Shown here: in pieces, positions 1 to 10,100 of the stretch | How the letters are laid out: the number at the start of each line of letters is the position of its first letter | How positions within the stretch are numbered: the stretch's first letter is position 1 | Assembly (NCBI GenBank): GCA_011390755.1 | Contig: JAABRU010000023.1 | Location: forward strand, 1 to 53,727 | Length of the DNA: 53,727 nt | Direction: 5' to 3' | DNA from: Desulfobacteraceae bacterium | Lineage (GTDB): Bacteria > Desulfobacterota > Desulfobacteria > Desulfobacterales > Desulfococcaceae | The notes under the pieces: generated by a model | What the model was told of the DNA's origin: nothing | Databases searched by the model: none | The model's input: the letters and a program-made list of their open reading frames with translations, nothing else | Position numbers and translations under genes: made by a program

Positions 1-1055
1 TAGGAGTTACGCAGTTGATTAAAATGCATATCCGGGATTTGCCAAATACATCCTGACAGCATCTCTGATAATTTGTGTTTTGGCTTCAAACCAGCTGAAT
101 CCGGTATTGAAACTGTATACTTCAAATCTTAAAAAAGTACGTATCGACAGACTGATATGATTTCTTTGGGCATCTGCTTTTCTGCACTGACAACGTTCCA
201 CTCCGCAGAACTGTTTCAGTCCGCGATGGTATTCCTCAATTGTCCATGATAAATCCGAAAAACGGATGCGTCGGAGCTCATCCATATCAAGGTCATTGGT
301 TGCGAAGTATTCGGTATCACCGTTTTTGGAAACTATTCCGAATATTCTGATAAATCCGTAACCTTTGAGATGAACAACGGTTCCTTTTTCCGGAATATCA
401 GCAGACGACAGAGGGACATTTCCTTTACCGTCAGGGTTTATCAGACGGTTCGGTTTGAAACGGGTCATCCAAATCCATCCGAAATCCCGTATGGTTTTGA
501 GGTTTTTCAGTCCCGCATACCAACTGTCAAAAAGAACGCACTCAGGTTCAAAACCGCGAATTTTTGCTTTCAGGAGCATATCACAGAAATGATCATTTTT
601 GGTTCTGCCGTCCTGAATTTTGTTGTAAATCCTGTAATCACAGGGGATACGGGCATCACCGTCACTCCATAGCAGAGTAATAATATTAATGCCTTTGACC
701 ACCCTGTGATGCTTTCCCGACCAATGTTTCGTAACCAGTCCTATATTTCGGGCATACGGTTTGTCGAGGGTGGAATCATCCAATACAAGAACTCCTTTGC
801 CGTAACTGACAAAACGGGACGATTCTTCTCTCAGAGCAGCAGCATTGGCAGGAAGTCTGTACAGAAGCCGGTTGAATGAATCATGAGAAGGACCGTTCTC
901 CTGATCCGGCTGTACTCTTTCCGCTTCGGTACAACTGAATGCTTTCGGTGAAGCAGTCAGAAAATTGATATAGCCGTATTCATTGCATTTCGGAGGATTC
1001 ATAATGAGAATACCATAACAATTCTGTGCAATTTTGTCCAACTGCGTAACTCCTA
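1..1055 (-). mobile_element. Complete insertion sequence, IS701/IS4-like DDE type
   Basis: The element is bounded by perfect 17-bp terminal inverted repeats, TAGGAGTTACGCAGTTG at 1-17 and its reverse complement at 1039-1055. With mismatches they extend to about 25 bp. It contains one transposase gene reading right to left. It lies inside a DNA methyltransferase gene whose 5' part survives at 1056-1345. The left flank is outside the window, so no target duplication can be checked and the element could start a few bases further left. Confidence 0.9.
19..1002 (-). CDS. DDE transposase of the insertion sequence
   Basis: Catalyses cut-and-paste movement of the surrounding element. The three acidic residues expected of an RNase H-fold transposase are visible: Asp in VLDDSTLDK, Asp in VLFDSWYAG and Glu in WTIEEYHRGLKQ, in the order and context of IS701/IS4-type enzymes. 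The length (327 residues from this ATG) is near normal and the frame is uninterrupted, so it looks intact. I chose the ATG at 1002 because the protein from MNPPKC onward looks family-like. A TTG at 1041, inside the right inverted repeat, would add 13 residues. Neither start has a clear ribosome-binding site, as is common for transposases kept at low expression. Confidence 0.88.
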   Translation of the reverse strand: MNPPKCNEYGYINFLTASPKAFSCTEAERVQPDQENGPSHDSFNRLLYRLPANAAALREESSRFVSYGKGVLVLDDSTLDKPYARNIGLVTKHWSGKHHRVVKGINIITLLWSDGDARIPCDYRIYNKIQDGRTKNDHFCDMLLKAKIRGFEPECVLFDSWYAGLKNLKTIRDFGWIWMTRFKPNRLINPDGKGNVPLSSADIPEKGTVVHLKGYGFIRIFGIVSKNGDTEYFATNDLDMDELRRIRFSDLSWTIEEYHRGLKQFCGVERCQCRKADAQRNHISLSIRTFLRFEVYSFNTGFSWFEAKTQIIRDAVRMYLANPGYAF

Positions 1056-1345
1056 ACTTCGATTACGCATGAATTGTTTTTATAAATTTTATTTTTAAGA
1101 ATATTATTATCAATATCAGTTCCGTAAAAACGGATATTTTTATTGGATAATGAGTTCAGCTTTATCAAAGCTTTATAAAATGCCCCGTTTCCTGTCGCAG
1201 GATCAAATAACAGATTAGAATCAACAACAGCATACTCTACCATTGCTTCAGCTATCCAGGGCGGTGTCCAAAACTGTCCCTTGTTTCTTAGTTTCTCTCT
1301 TTCATGCCAATTTCCGGGCAGTTTTTGAAGTTCATTATCTTTCAT
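1056..1345 (-). pseudogene. 5' fragment of N6-adenine DNA methyltransferase, cut by the IS
   Basis: The surviving ~97 codons carry the start of a class I S-adenosylmethionine-dependent DNA methyltransferase of the N-6 (Eco57I/type I HsdM-like) kind: GQFWTPPWIAEAMVEYAV, then the SAM-binding motif FDPATGNGAF, then FYGTDID with the acidic residue expected to contact the SAM ribose. The reading frame runs into the insertion sequence near 1056 and picks up about 25 foreign codons before stopping at 980. The catalytic NPPY motif would lie beyond the element and is not in the window. The host restriction-modification or related defence function is therefore probably lost here. Confidence 0.8.
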
Positions 1346-1737
1346 TTTCTGCCCTTTCCAAAACTTTCAATGTATCTGGAAGTATTTCAAGATCACCACC
1401 GTGAAATTTGATGATCTCGTAAAAAGTCAGAAAATCAGGTTTTGATACACACTAATCTGCTGATATTATTAACAGTAATTTTCAAACATCTGACTTTTTA
1501 CGGGTTCATCAATATTGATTTTAAGAAAACAGTTTTTGGGTTGTCCAAAATTTTAAATATTATAAAATTCAGTATATTAAAAATCAAGCTAGCCCAAAAC
1601 CATTATCTTGAAAGCTATAGCAATACGGATTTTTGATTCTTTTATCGCAAACCCGTGCTTTTCTGCAAGACCTGAATGCGGTTTTCCTGCCCCGGATACT
1701 GTAACAGATTTCTCCGGAAAGTAAATTCAGTATGTTA
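1346..1737. other. Intergenic region with an inverted repeat and a gene relic
   Basis: No intact gene is visible. On the minus strand an open frame without a start (about 1449 down to a TAA at 1335-1337) encodes roughly 37 residues ending LKVLERAENER. Its stop overlaps the methyltransferase start, so it may be the tail of a lost upstream gene. The region holds an inverted repeat, CGTAAAAAGTCAGA at 1418-1431 and its complement at 1489-1502. It also carries the 3' side of the synthetase gene from 1738. Confidence 0.5.
1405..1517. repeat. Inverted pair of a dispersed TCTGACTTTTTACG repeat
   Basis: CGTAAAAAGTCAGA (1418-1431) and TCTGACTTTTTACG (1489-1502) are perfect inverted copies. Similarity continues outward through GATCATCAA / TTCATCAA on each side. 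A third copy with the same extension (TCTGACTTTTTACGGGAGC followed by ATCAA) lies at 44170, downstream of the chemoreceptor gene. Confidence 0.7.
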
Positions 1738-3996
1738 TTAAACGGATTTCCTGCCCTTCAGATGCCAGGATGCAAAACGATCCAGGGAGCGGACGGCCGG
1801 GCGGATATCGGTATACACCGGCAGACCGCTTTTTTCCATGACAGAAACAAATTCCTGATAATACCTTCCGGCATTCACAGACACCACAAGGGGTTTGTCA
1901 TATCTGCGGTTCATTTCCGACAGACGCATGGCAAGACTGTCGGGATCATGGCAGGTTTCCGGATCCGTTTTCAGGGTATTGGTATGGGGAACCACAGAAA
2001 CAAAAATGCAGTCAGTCTGCTCATTTTTGAGCAGAATTTCAATATAATCCGCATAGAGACGGTCATCGGCCATGGGGGTGACATCCAGAAAAGAGCTGCC
2101 GGTGTCAATGAGTCCGGTACTGTCTTTCTGCCGGAACTGTTCTTTAGCGGAAACGCTCAGTTCCGTCTGCTGTAAAAACAGGAGTTCATCCGCGCCCACT
2201 GCGGATTCAAAACCGGCATTCACCACACCGGCCACGCGGTTTCCCCGGGGAATTTTTTGGGAAAGCAGGGAAAACGCCTTCATGTATCCGTAATGATCCT
2301 CAATCGTTTCCGCAAGGATAACCCCGGACTGTTCACAGGCCGCACGGAATACCTCATAACTGCCGGACATGGAGGCCGTATGGGAAAGCATCATTTTCGC
2401 GCCCGCATCTGTTTTTCCGGCTTTGTAAACGATCAGGGGTTTGCGGATTGTTTTTGCCAGCTCAAAAAACTGCCGACCTTCTCCCGGATCAAGTCCTTCC
2501 ACATAAATGGCAATGACATCCACACCGGGAACTTTGGTAAACCAGGCCATAAGTTCCGTAATTTTCACATCAAATTTATTGCCGAAACTGACCACGGATT
2601 TGAGCAGACGGGAATTCTGAAATTTATCAATGGCAGTAACCGCATAGGCCCCGCTTTGGGTCAGCAGCACGGTATTGCTGAATTCGGAATAGCGCACATC
2701 CAGCCGTTCTTCCTCAATAAACAGCGTATTTACCCCCTGCTCCCTTTCTTCGGGTGCATAAAATACCCCCATACAGTTGGGCCCCACGACGCGGACATCT
2801 TCCGGGAGAACCCCTTTGAGTTTTGCTGCAAAATCTTTGTAATCTGTATCCGGGGGAATACCCGGAATCAGAATCACGGATTTGGGGCAGTCTTCCGGCA
2901 TGGTCTGAAAAAAATCATGGGCATAAGCGGCCGGGGCAGAATACACCAGCAGATCGGTTCTTTGGGGCAGCGCCGCCAGGGAGGGATAAAAGGGAAATTT
3001 CTCCCCGTTTTCCGGAATACGGATGCTTCCCCCTTTGGGGTTGATAAGGAAAATATCCTTTCGCCCCATATCCAGCAGCTGACGCACAATCAGGCGCGCG
3101 ATACTGTGTTTTTCCGGATCCGAAGACACCCCGACCACAGCCACCCCGTCCGGTCTGAAAAATCCTTTCAGATTCTGCAGGTTCAGGGAGGGGATCCCCT
3201 GTTTTCCGTCCGCGGCACGGGCAAACACCGCATATCCGTCCACGGCTGTAAATCCTTTGTCCTCACTGATGACAAAGGGGTTGATATCCAGGGAGCGGAG
3301 AATGAATTCGGGCAGAGGGTCTGCAATAAACGAATAGGAAAAAGCCAGGCGGCTTAGGGCCAGAAAGATCGGAAGAGCGGCATCCAGCCACTGGGTCTGT
3401 CCCCTTTCCTCAAATTTATGGCGGATATTGAGACTGTTCACCATGCCGCGGGACTGTCCGGCATCCAGCGGGGGAAGAAAAAGGCAGGGCGGGTCATAAT
3501 AACGGGCAAAAAATTCAGCATCATCCCCGCCTTTGCTCAGGGTCATGACCGGGCCGAAGGCACTGTCCTCCTTAAATCCCAGCAGCACTTCATATCCCAG
3601 GGCCTGGGTATGGGGGATAAATTCCGTGAGAAGAAAACCGCTGATTTCCGGCTGTTCTGCCGGGGAAAAACAGGACAGCACTTCCTCTTTCATGCGGTGC
3701 AGCACAAACTGAATGTAGAGGGGATCATAATTGCGCACTTTTTTCACCCCGCCCAGTTTCTGCTTATGGGCAATATCCGGAGAAACAATTTTCAGGATCA
3801 GGTGATGACCGAAAGCGCGCAGGATATCTTCATCAATCCGCTCCGCTTCGCGGATGAATGCAAATTCCGGAGTGCGCAGACCGATAATGCGCAGGATGCG
3901 GTAAATTTCATGCTCATAAAGCATTTCCCTGCCTTCTTTATAGGCAGATGCCAGAATGGCATCAATGGCCTGCCGGACTTCTGCTGTAAATTCCAT
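1738..3996 (-). CDS. ADP-forming acyl-CoA synthetase (acetate-CoA ligase family)
   Basis: Expected to interconvert acyl-CoA + ADP + phosphate with free acid + ATP + CoA in the cytoplasm. The 752 residues read as an N-terminal ATP-grasp-like region (about 1-260, with LILKIVSPDIAHKQKLGGV), a CoA-binding Rossmann domain (about 280-400, GFFRPDGVAVVGVSS and LLVYSAPA), and two succinyl-CoA-synthetase-like domains (about 420-590 and 600-750). His539 in MLSHTASMSGS matches the phosphorylated histidine of the family. The ATP-grasp domain precedes the CoA-binding domain, a rearranged order known in this family. The start has a strong GGGAGGGG site. The substrate cannot be told from sequence. It stands alone between the IS-disrupted locus and a MITE-like element. 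Confidence 0.85.
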   Translation of the reverse strand: MEFTAEVRQAIDAILASAYKEGREMLYEHEIYRILRIIGLRTPEFAFIREAERIDEDILRAFGHHLILKIVSPDIAHKQKLGGVKKVRNYDPLYIQFVLHRMKEEVLSCFSPAEQPEISGFLLTEFIPHTQALGYEVLLGFKEDSAFGPVMTLSKGGDDAEFFARYYDPPCLFLPPLDAGQSRGMVNSLNIRHKFEERGQTQWLDAALPIFLALSRLAFSYSFIADPLPEFILRSLDINPFVISEDKGFTAVDGYAVFARAADGKQGIPSLNLQNLKGFFRPDGVAVVGVSSDPEKHSIARLIVRQLLDMGRKDIFLINPKGGSIRIPENGEKFPFYPSLAALPQRTDLLVYSAPAAYAHDFFQTMPEDCPKSVILIPGIPPDTDYKDFAAKLKGVLPEDVRVVGPNCMGVFYAPEEREQGVNTLFIEEERLDVRYSEFSNTVLLTQSGAYAVTAIDKFQNSRLLKSVVSFGNKFDVKITELMAWFTKVPGVDVIAIYVEGLDPGEGRQFFELAKTIRKPLIVYKAGKTDAGAKMMLSHTASMSGSYEVFRAACEQSGVILAETIEDHYGYMKAFSLLSQKIPRGNRVAGVVNAGFESAVGADELLFLQQTELSVSAKEQFRQKDSTGLIDTGSSFLDVTPMADDRLYADYIEILLKNEQTDCIFVSVVPHTNTLKTDPETCHDPDSLAMRLSEMNRRYDKPLVVSVNAGRYYQEFVSVMEKSGLPVYTDIRPAVRSLDRFASWHLKGRKSV

Positions 3997-4045
3997 ATCC
4001 CCTCCCTATTTTCTGTAATTGTCCCGTAATTGCGCTGTTTCACTT

Positions 4046-4163
4046 AGCGGACTGTCAATTATATTTCTTAACAATTATTTCGTCGCAGGGGAGGCATCCT
4101 GCCGCCCCGGAAAAGGCAGGATACCGTTTCTGTGATATCAGGAAACTTTGTTGACAGTCCGCT
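4046..4163. repeat. 118-bp MITE-like inverted-repeat element
   Basis: Perfect 13-bp ends, AGCGGACTGTCAA at 4046-4058 and its complement at 4151-4163, enclose a second stem, GGCATCCTGCC (4093-4103) with GGCAGGATACC (4115-4125), one mismatch. It fills the gap between the convergent-side ends of the synthetase promoter region and the giant exoprotein stop at 4176. One end of the same repeat occurs alone at 49828-49839. No coding capacity. The inner stem could also act as a transcriptional stop for the exoprotein, but it lacks a T tract. Confidence 0.6.
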
Positions 4164-4175
4164 CAGACCGGATCC

Positions 4176-7100
4176 TCATAAGCGGTTCCCGATTAAGAGA
4201 AAAGGAGACCAGTACATCGGATGATGAAAACTGCTGTGACCGATCAGTTTTATCTGGGCCTGCTGCAGTGCTTTGGCTTTGCTCATGTTTTTCTGAATCA
4301 GCTGCCGGTAGAATTCTGTCAGCAATACAGAACCTGCCTCGTCATCCACATACCACAGGGTGGAAAGGGAACTGCCTGCTCCGGATTTGAGGGCAGTTCC
4401 GGCAAGTCCGAGGATGGCCCGTTCATCTTCGGCAGCGGTCTGACATGCGCTTAATGTCAGCAGATCAACAGGATTGTCCCGGAATATGCCCAGTCCGATG
4501 AGTTTTTCCAGACTGTCCGGGGTGATTTTCCCATCATAGGTCAGCAGGAATGTTTTTTCAGGAGAACTGCCGAACTGTGCATGTGTGGCCATGTGGATCA
4601 GGCTGTATTCGGTATTTCTGAGTGCCCCGCTGAGATTCTCCAAAGTGAAATTCCGGTTCTGCAATACATTGCCATCTGTGATTTTTTGAATATTCATCAC
4701 TTCTTCCGGCACTTTGGGCAAAGCCGGAAATCCCTGCCGGGATTCCGAAAGTCCGCTCACAAGGGTTCGCTTCTTTCCCCGGTCGCCGGGATTGGGACTG
4801 ATAACACTTGCGGCCGGAACGGTGGCAATCGCATATTTTTCAATGAGGAACTGTCTGCCGTCATGCAGTGCGGAAAAGGGAATCAGCCGGAGGGCCCCTT
4901 CGGGAACAATGACCAGTGTATCTATTCCGGAAGCGGATAAGAGATTTTCAAGGGGCCGGATCAGCTGCTCATAGAGATATTTTGCATAGCGCAGGGGCCT
5001 TTTATCTGTATCTTCTTTCCGCTCCAGCAGTCTCCTGAGCCGTTTTGCATGGGAAGTAATGGTTTGGGAATCTGCCTGAACTTTGATATAACGGATATTG
5101 CCGGACAGAGACAGCAGAAGAACCGGATGTCCCTCAGTAATAAAAGGATATATCAGTGCTGTCCCTTTGTCCGCCTGATTCGCATCCTCTGATTTTTCCC
5201 CTATGGCCGTCATGCACTCATCCTGAAAATAATCCTGAATCTCCGTTGTTTTCATGCTTTCAAGTGTATCCAGGGTTTCCCGGAACAGGACCTGCTGTTT
5301 CACAGAATCGGAGATTTTTTCGGCATACTGCAATAAAAGTGAGACCCGATCCAGATAGAGAGGTCGGATTTTTTTATTGAATATTTCCTTTTTTCTCCGA
5401 AATCCCGTATAAAATTCTGCGCGCAGGGGTGTCAGTTCTGATATTGCACTGTTATAGGCATCCATGGCCTTTTCCGAATTTTTTCGGGCCTGAAACAGCC
5501 GTCCCGCCTGCCATTGCCACAGATAGAGAATTTCCGGACAGTCCGCTTCTCCTGCGCGGAAAACCGCTTTGCGTGTCAGACGGAGTGCGGTATCATATTC
5601 CTTTTCCATTTCATAAAATCTGCCCATATATCCGCAGGCATAGGAAACAAGACGGGAATCCGGGATTTTTTCTGCCAGTTTCAGGCTCTGCTGTAACGCG
5701 GATGCTGTCATTTCTTTTACGGACGGACGGATTTCAGGATATTTTCGGTAAATATCAAGGGACAGTGCGGAAAGGGACAATAAATAAAATGCTTTTTCAA
5801 AGCTATCCGGCAGGCTTCGTATCTGAGTCCCTGATTTCTCCAGCCATCGGACCGAATCCCTGACATTCTCCTGTTCCAATGCCAGCCGGGCCAGGTTGAG
5901 AAGAAGGACAGGGCAAAGAACCGATTCCTTCCTGTCCGTCAGATCAAATGCTTTGGTATAGGTCGACATTGCCCCCTTTTTATCTTCAATGGCCGCCAGA
6001 TAATTTCCCATATGATTCAGAACAGATGCTTTGATCCGGGAATTCCCCGATATTTCTGCTGCTTCCATTGCTTTTTTCAGAAATTTCCCGGCTTCCGCTG
6101 TATTTCCAAGACAAAGATGCAGATCACCGATGCTGCCGAAAATCAGGGCTTTCAGGCCGGGAGCGACTGTCTCCGGCGTTTCATAAAGAAGAGACAGGGC
6201 TTTTTCATGGAAACCGAGGGACTGGTATGCCCATGCCTGATACAGTATGGCCTGTACAGATATTCTTTCGGAAATATCTTTCATTCGGGCAATTTTTTCC
6301 GATTCTTTTAAGAGATTCCGGAAATCTCCTGCGGAAAGAAAATGTCGGGCTTTTGTGAAAATACCGGATTCAGGTTCCTCTTTTGTTTCCAATGGAAAAA
6401 TCGGGCTGGCCAGTCGGTCATCCGGTGCAGTCGGAACACCGTCTCTGCCGGATAAGAGAAAACGGCTGACATCTTCCATGCTTTTATTCCGGCAGGGTGT
6501 CTGCAGCCATTGGGAGGCCATGAGAAAATTTTCAGGGAATACGGCAAGGTTTCCGCTGATATCCGCTTCGGGAGAAACAAAGTTGACAGACCCGTCAATG
6601 CCGAAACGGGAGGAAGCATCAATAATGCTGTTTCCGGAACGGATGAAATCGTCCCCGGTAAAGCGGATATTGCCGCCGGTTCCCCCTTCGGCTTTGGCAA
6701 TAATCCGACTGTGCTCCAGAATGGCCAGTCCGTAATCCATTTCAATATTTCCGCCGTTCCCCTGTCCCCCGCCCACAGAAGCCGTAATATTGCTGTCTGT
6801 CAGATTCACTCTGCCATCTGCCAGAAAACGGATATTGCCGCCGTCGGCCTGCTGCGCTTCCGTGGTCACAGAACTGTTGTTCATGTGAACTTCATCAGAG
6901 ATACGGACAGTTATATCCCCTGCATTTCCATCTCCTGTGCTGCGGGAGGAAAGGGAGGATTCCCCTTCCATCCGCAGATTTTCTGCTGCAATATCCATAT
7001 TTCCGCCGGTTCCGGAACCGGAAGTATCGGTTCTGACCGCGGCTGTGTTGTCCATAATGAACTCCGGGCTTTGAATACGGATCTGCCCGGCAGATCCTTT

Positions 7101-10100
7101 ATCATCGGTCATACTGAAAATGCCGGTATTTTCTTCCCCTTTTCCGGACAGAAGCAGGGAATCGGATACTGTAAGTGTAATCGTCCCTCCCCGCCCTTCT
7201 CCTCCGGTGGAACTTTCCGCACGGGCACCACCGGTGAATTCCATGTTCTGTGAATGGATATCAATGCTCCCGCCTTCTTTCATCCCGGCGGAAACGCCTG
7301 CACTGATGCGGCTGTTTTCCCCGGCCTTCAGCAGAGGAGTGGAAATCCGGATTTCACCGCCTTTCCCTTCCGCGGCATCGGTGCTCACAAAAGCATTGTC
7401 CAAAAAAAGATATTCTGCGGGACTGAGAAAAATACTCCCTGCATCCCCGTCTGCACTGTTGGCGGATGAGAGGGTGCCCCGGTTGCGGATTTCAATTTTT
7501 TCAATATCTTCTGTCAGATATATATCTCCGGCCTTTCCCGCACCTGTACTTTCCGTGCTGATTTGTGCATTGTCTGTAATGAAAATATCAGGTGTGCGGA
7601 CAGTGATCTTTCCGGCATTTCCTTCGGCTCCGGCAGTGCTGAAAATGCCTGTATTTTTTTCTCCGCTTCCGCTCAGGCGGAGGGAATCCACAGCATTTAC
7701 AGTGACAGTTCCGCCTTCTCCTTTTCCGCGGGTGGAACTTTCCACCCGGCTGCCGGAACCGAGTGCAAACCTGTCTGCCCTGATGTCAATGCTTCCCCCC
7801 GGTTTTTCCCCGCCCGAAACACCTGCACTGATGCGGCTGTTTTCCGAAGCATCCAGGATAGGAGAAGAAATCCGGACGATTCCGCCCATTCCCTGTGCGG
7901 ATTCTGTGCTGACAGCACTGTTTTCCAGTGTTACAGATTCCTCCGTCCGGATGGAAATGCTTCCCCCGTCACCGTCACTCAGATTGGCGGAAGATATTTC
8001 CCCGTTGCTTCTGAGACTCAGTTGCCGGATATCTTCTTCCAGGTATATATCCCCGGCCTTTCCCGAACCTGCGCTTTCCGTGCTGATCTGTGCATGATTT
8101 TCAATGAAAAGAAAAGGAGAACGGACAGATATCCGCCCTGCATCCCCTTCTGCTCCGGCTGTGCTGAAAATACCGGTATTATTTTCTCCTTTTCCGGTCA
8201 GATAAAGGGAATCGGATGCATAAATGCGGATTTCGCCTCCTTTCCCTTTTCCCCCTGTGGAACTTTCCACCCGGCTTCCTTCGGTGAAACGGAGGATTTC
8301 CGAGCGGATGTCAATCTGCCCTCCGTCTTTATCTCCCCCGAAAACAGCAGCGGAAATCCGGCTGTTTTCCAAAGCGGAGAGAAAGGGCGTATCTATGGAG
8401 ATACTGCCGCCCCGGGATTTTTCGGAAGCGGTGGAAATTTCTCCTCCTTCACTGATGATATGTTCAGAAGCATCAATGCGGATGTTTCCGGCCTTTCCTT
8501 CTCCGGTACTGTGGGAACGGATGCTTCCCGCCAGTTCCAAATCATTTATCTTCAGGTCAATTGTACCGGCAGAACCGATATCTGAAGCGGATGTGCTGAT
8601 TTCACCTCCCTTTTCAATTTTCAGGGGAAGGGTTTTCAGTGTAATATTTCCGCCTTTTCCTTGGGATTCGGAAAGGGCATAAATCCCGCTTTTTTCTGAC
8701 TCCCCCCCGGAAATCTGCACTCCTTTTTCCGCATAAACGGAGATATTCCCGCCTCTTTCCTCACTTTGGGTTCCCGCGGAGATGACGGCTCCGTCTGAAA
8801 GTTCCAAGAAATCCGTATAAAGGAAAATATCTCCTGCCGGACCGTCTGCAAGGGTATTGCCGTCCAGGGTTTCATCTCCCAATGTATCTGCAAAAAGTTC
8901 TCCGTCCTCTCCGACTCGGAGAAAAGGTGTCCGGATGGTCAGGATGCCCCCGGAACCTGCACTGTGGGTGGCTGTATAGATTGAACTTTTTTCCATATAG
9001 CTTCCGGCTCCGGAGACATTCACAGATTGGTTTGCGGAAATGGAAATGTTGCCGGAATTCCCCGATCCCCTTGTGCTGGTGGTCAAAGTTCCGCCTTCAT
9101 GCACATTCAGACGGTTCACTTCCGCAAATATATCTCCGCCCCGGCCCCTGCCGTCTGTCTGACTGCTGATCCATCCGTCCGAAAATACATCCAGAAGACG
9201 GGCGGAGATATGAATATTCCCTCCCTGACCCGCCCCCTGGCTTTTGGCATGGATGCCGTAGGGAAGAGCAGGTTTTTCGCTAAGACCGGAGCCGGATACG
9301 GAAAGCGAATCTGCTGTAATGAAAATATCCCCGGCATTTCCGGAATCCGCATTTTCCGTAGCCGACAGGATATGTCCTTTGCGGATTTCCACCCCATCTG
9401 CGTTTATGCGGATATTCCCGGCATTCCCTTTTCCTTTTGTGTCACTGCTGATTCTGCCCTCATCCGATACAAGCAGACTGTGGGAGGACAGGTGGATATT
9501 CCCGGCATTTCCCCGGCCTTCACTCATGGAACCCACTTCTGCGGAATCGGAAATCTCAATGGAATCCCTCGCGGTAAGGCGGATTTCGCCGCCGTCCGAA
9601 GGTCCGCCGCCTGCAGTGCTGATATAGGCATTACTGCGGATATTCATCTGATTGGCATTTGCGGTAATGCTCCCTCCGGGACCGCTTCCGAAGGTCTGGG
9701 CCGCAAGGGATGCACTGTGTTCAGCAGTCAGTGTTTCCGTAAAGATACGGATACTTCCCCCTTTACCGCTGCTGCCGGAAGCCGCATTGGCGATCAGGCC
9801 GTTTTCAGGATTTCCCTCACCGGAAATCCGCAGGGAGTTCTGCGCGGAAATACAGATATTGCCGCCGTCTCCCGCATTCCATGTTGTTGTGGTAATTTTG
9901 CCGCCGGAAATATTCATATCTTTCACTCCGATGATCACATCTCCGCCCCGGCCCGTACCTTCGGTTTCTCCGGAAATCACCGCATTGTCCGAAAGAATCA
10001 GTTCCTCCGATGCAATCGCAATATTTCCGGCATTTCCGGCAAGATGGGAATCCGCATACAGACCGGAATTGGAACCGCTGAAGCGGATGATATCCGCAAT

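Noticed and set aside
1442-1636. 64-codon plus-strand frame
   Set aside because: A+T-rich, hydrophobic low-complexity translation across the inverted repeat; no ribosome-binding site.
2257-3357. 366-codon plus-strand frame across the acyl-CoA synthetase
   Set aside because: Shadow of a well-supported gene; no recognisable protein or start site.
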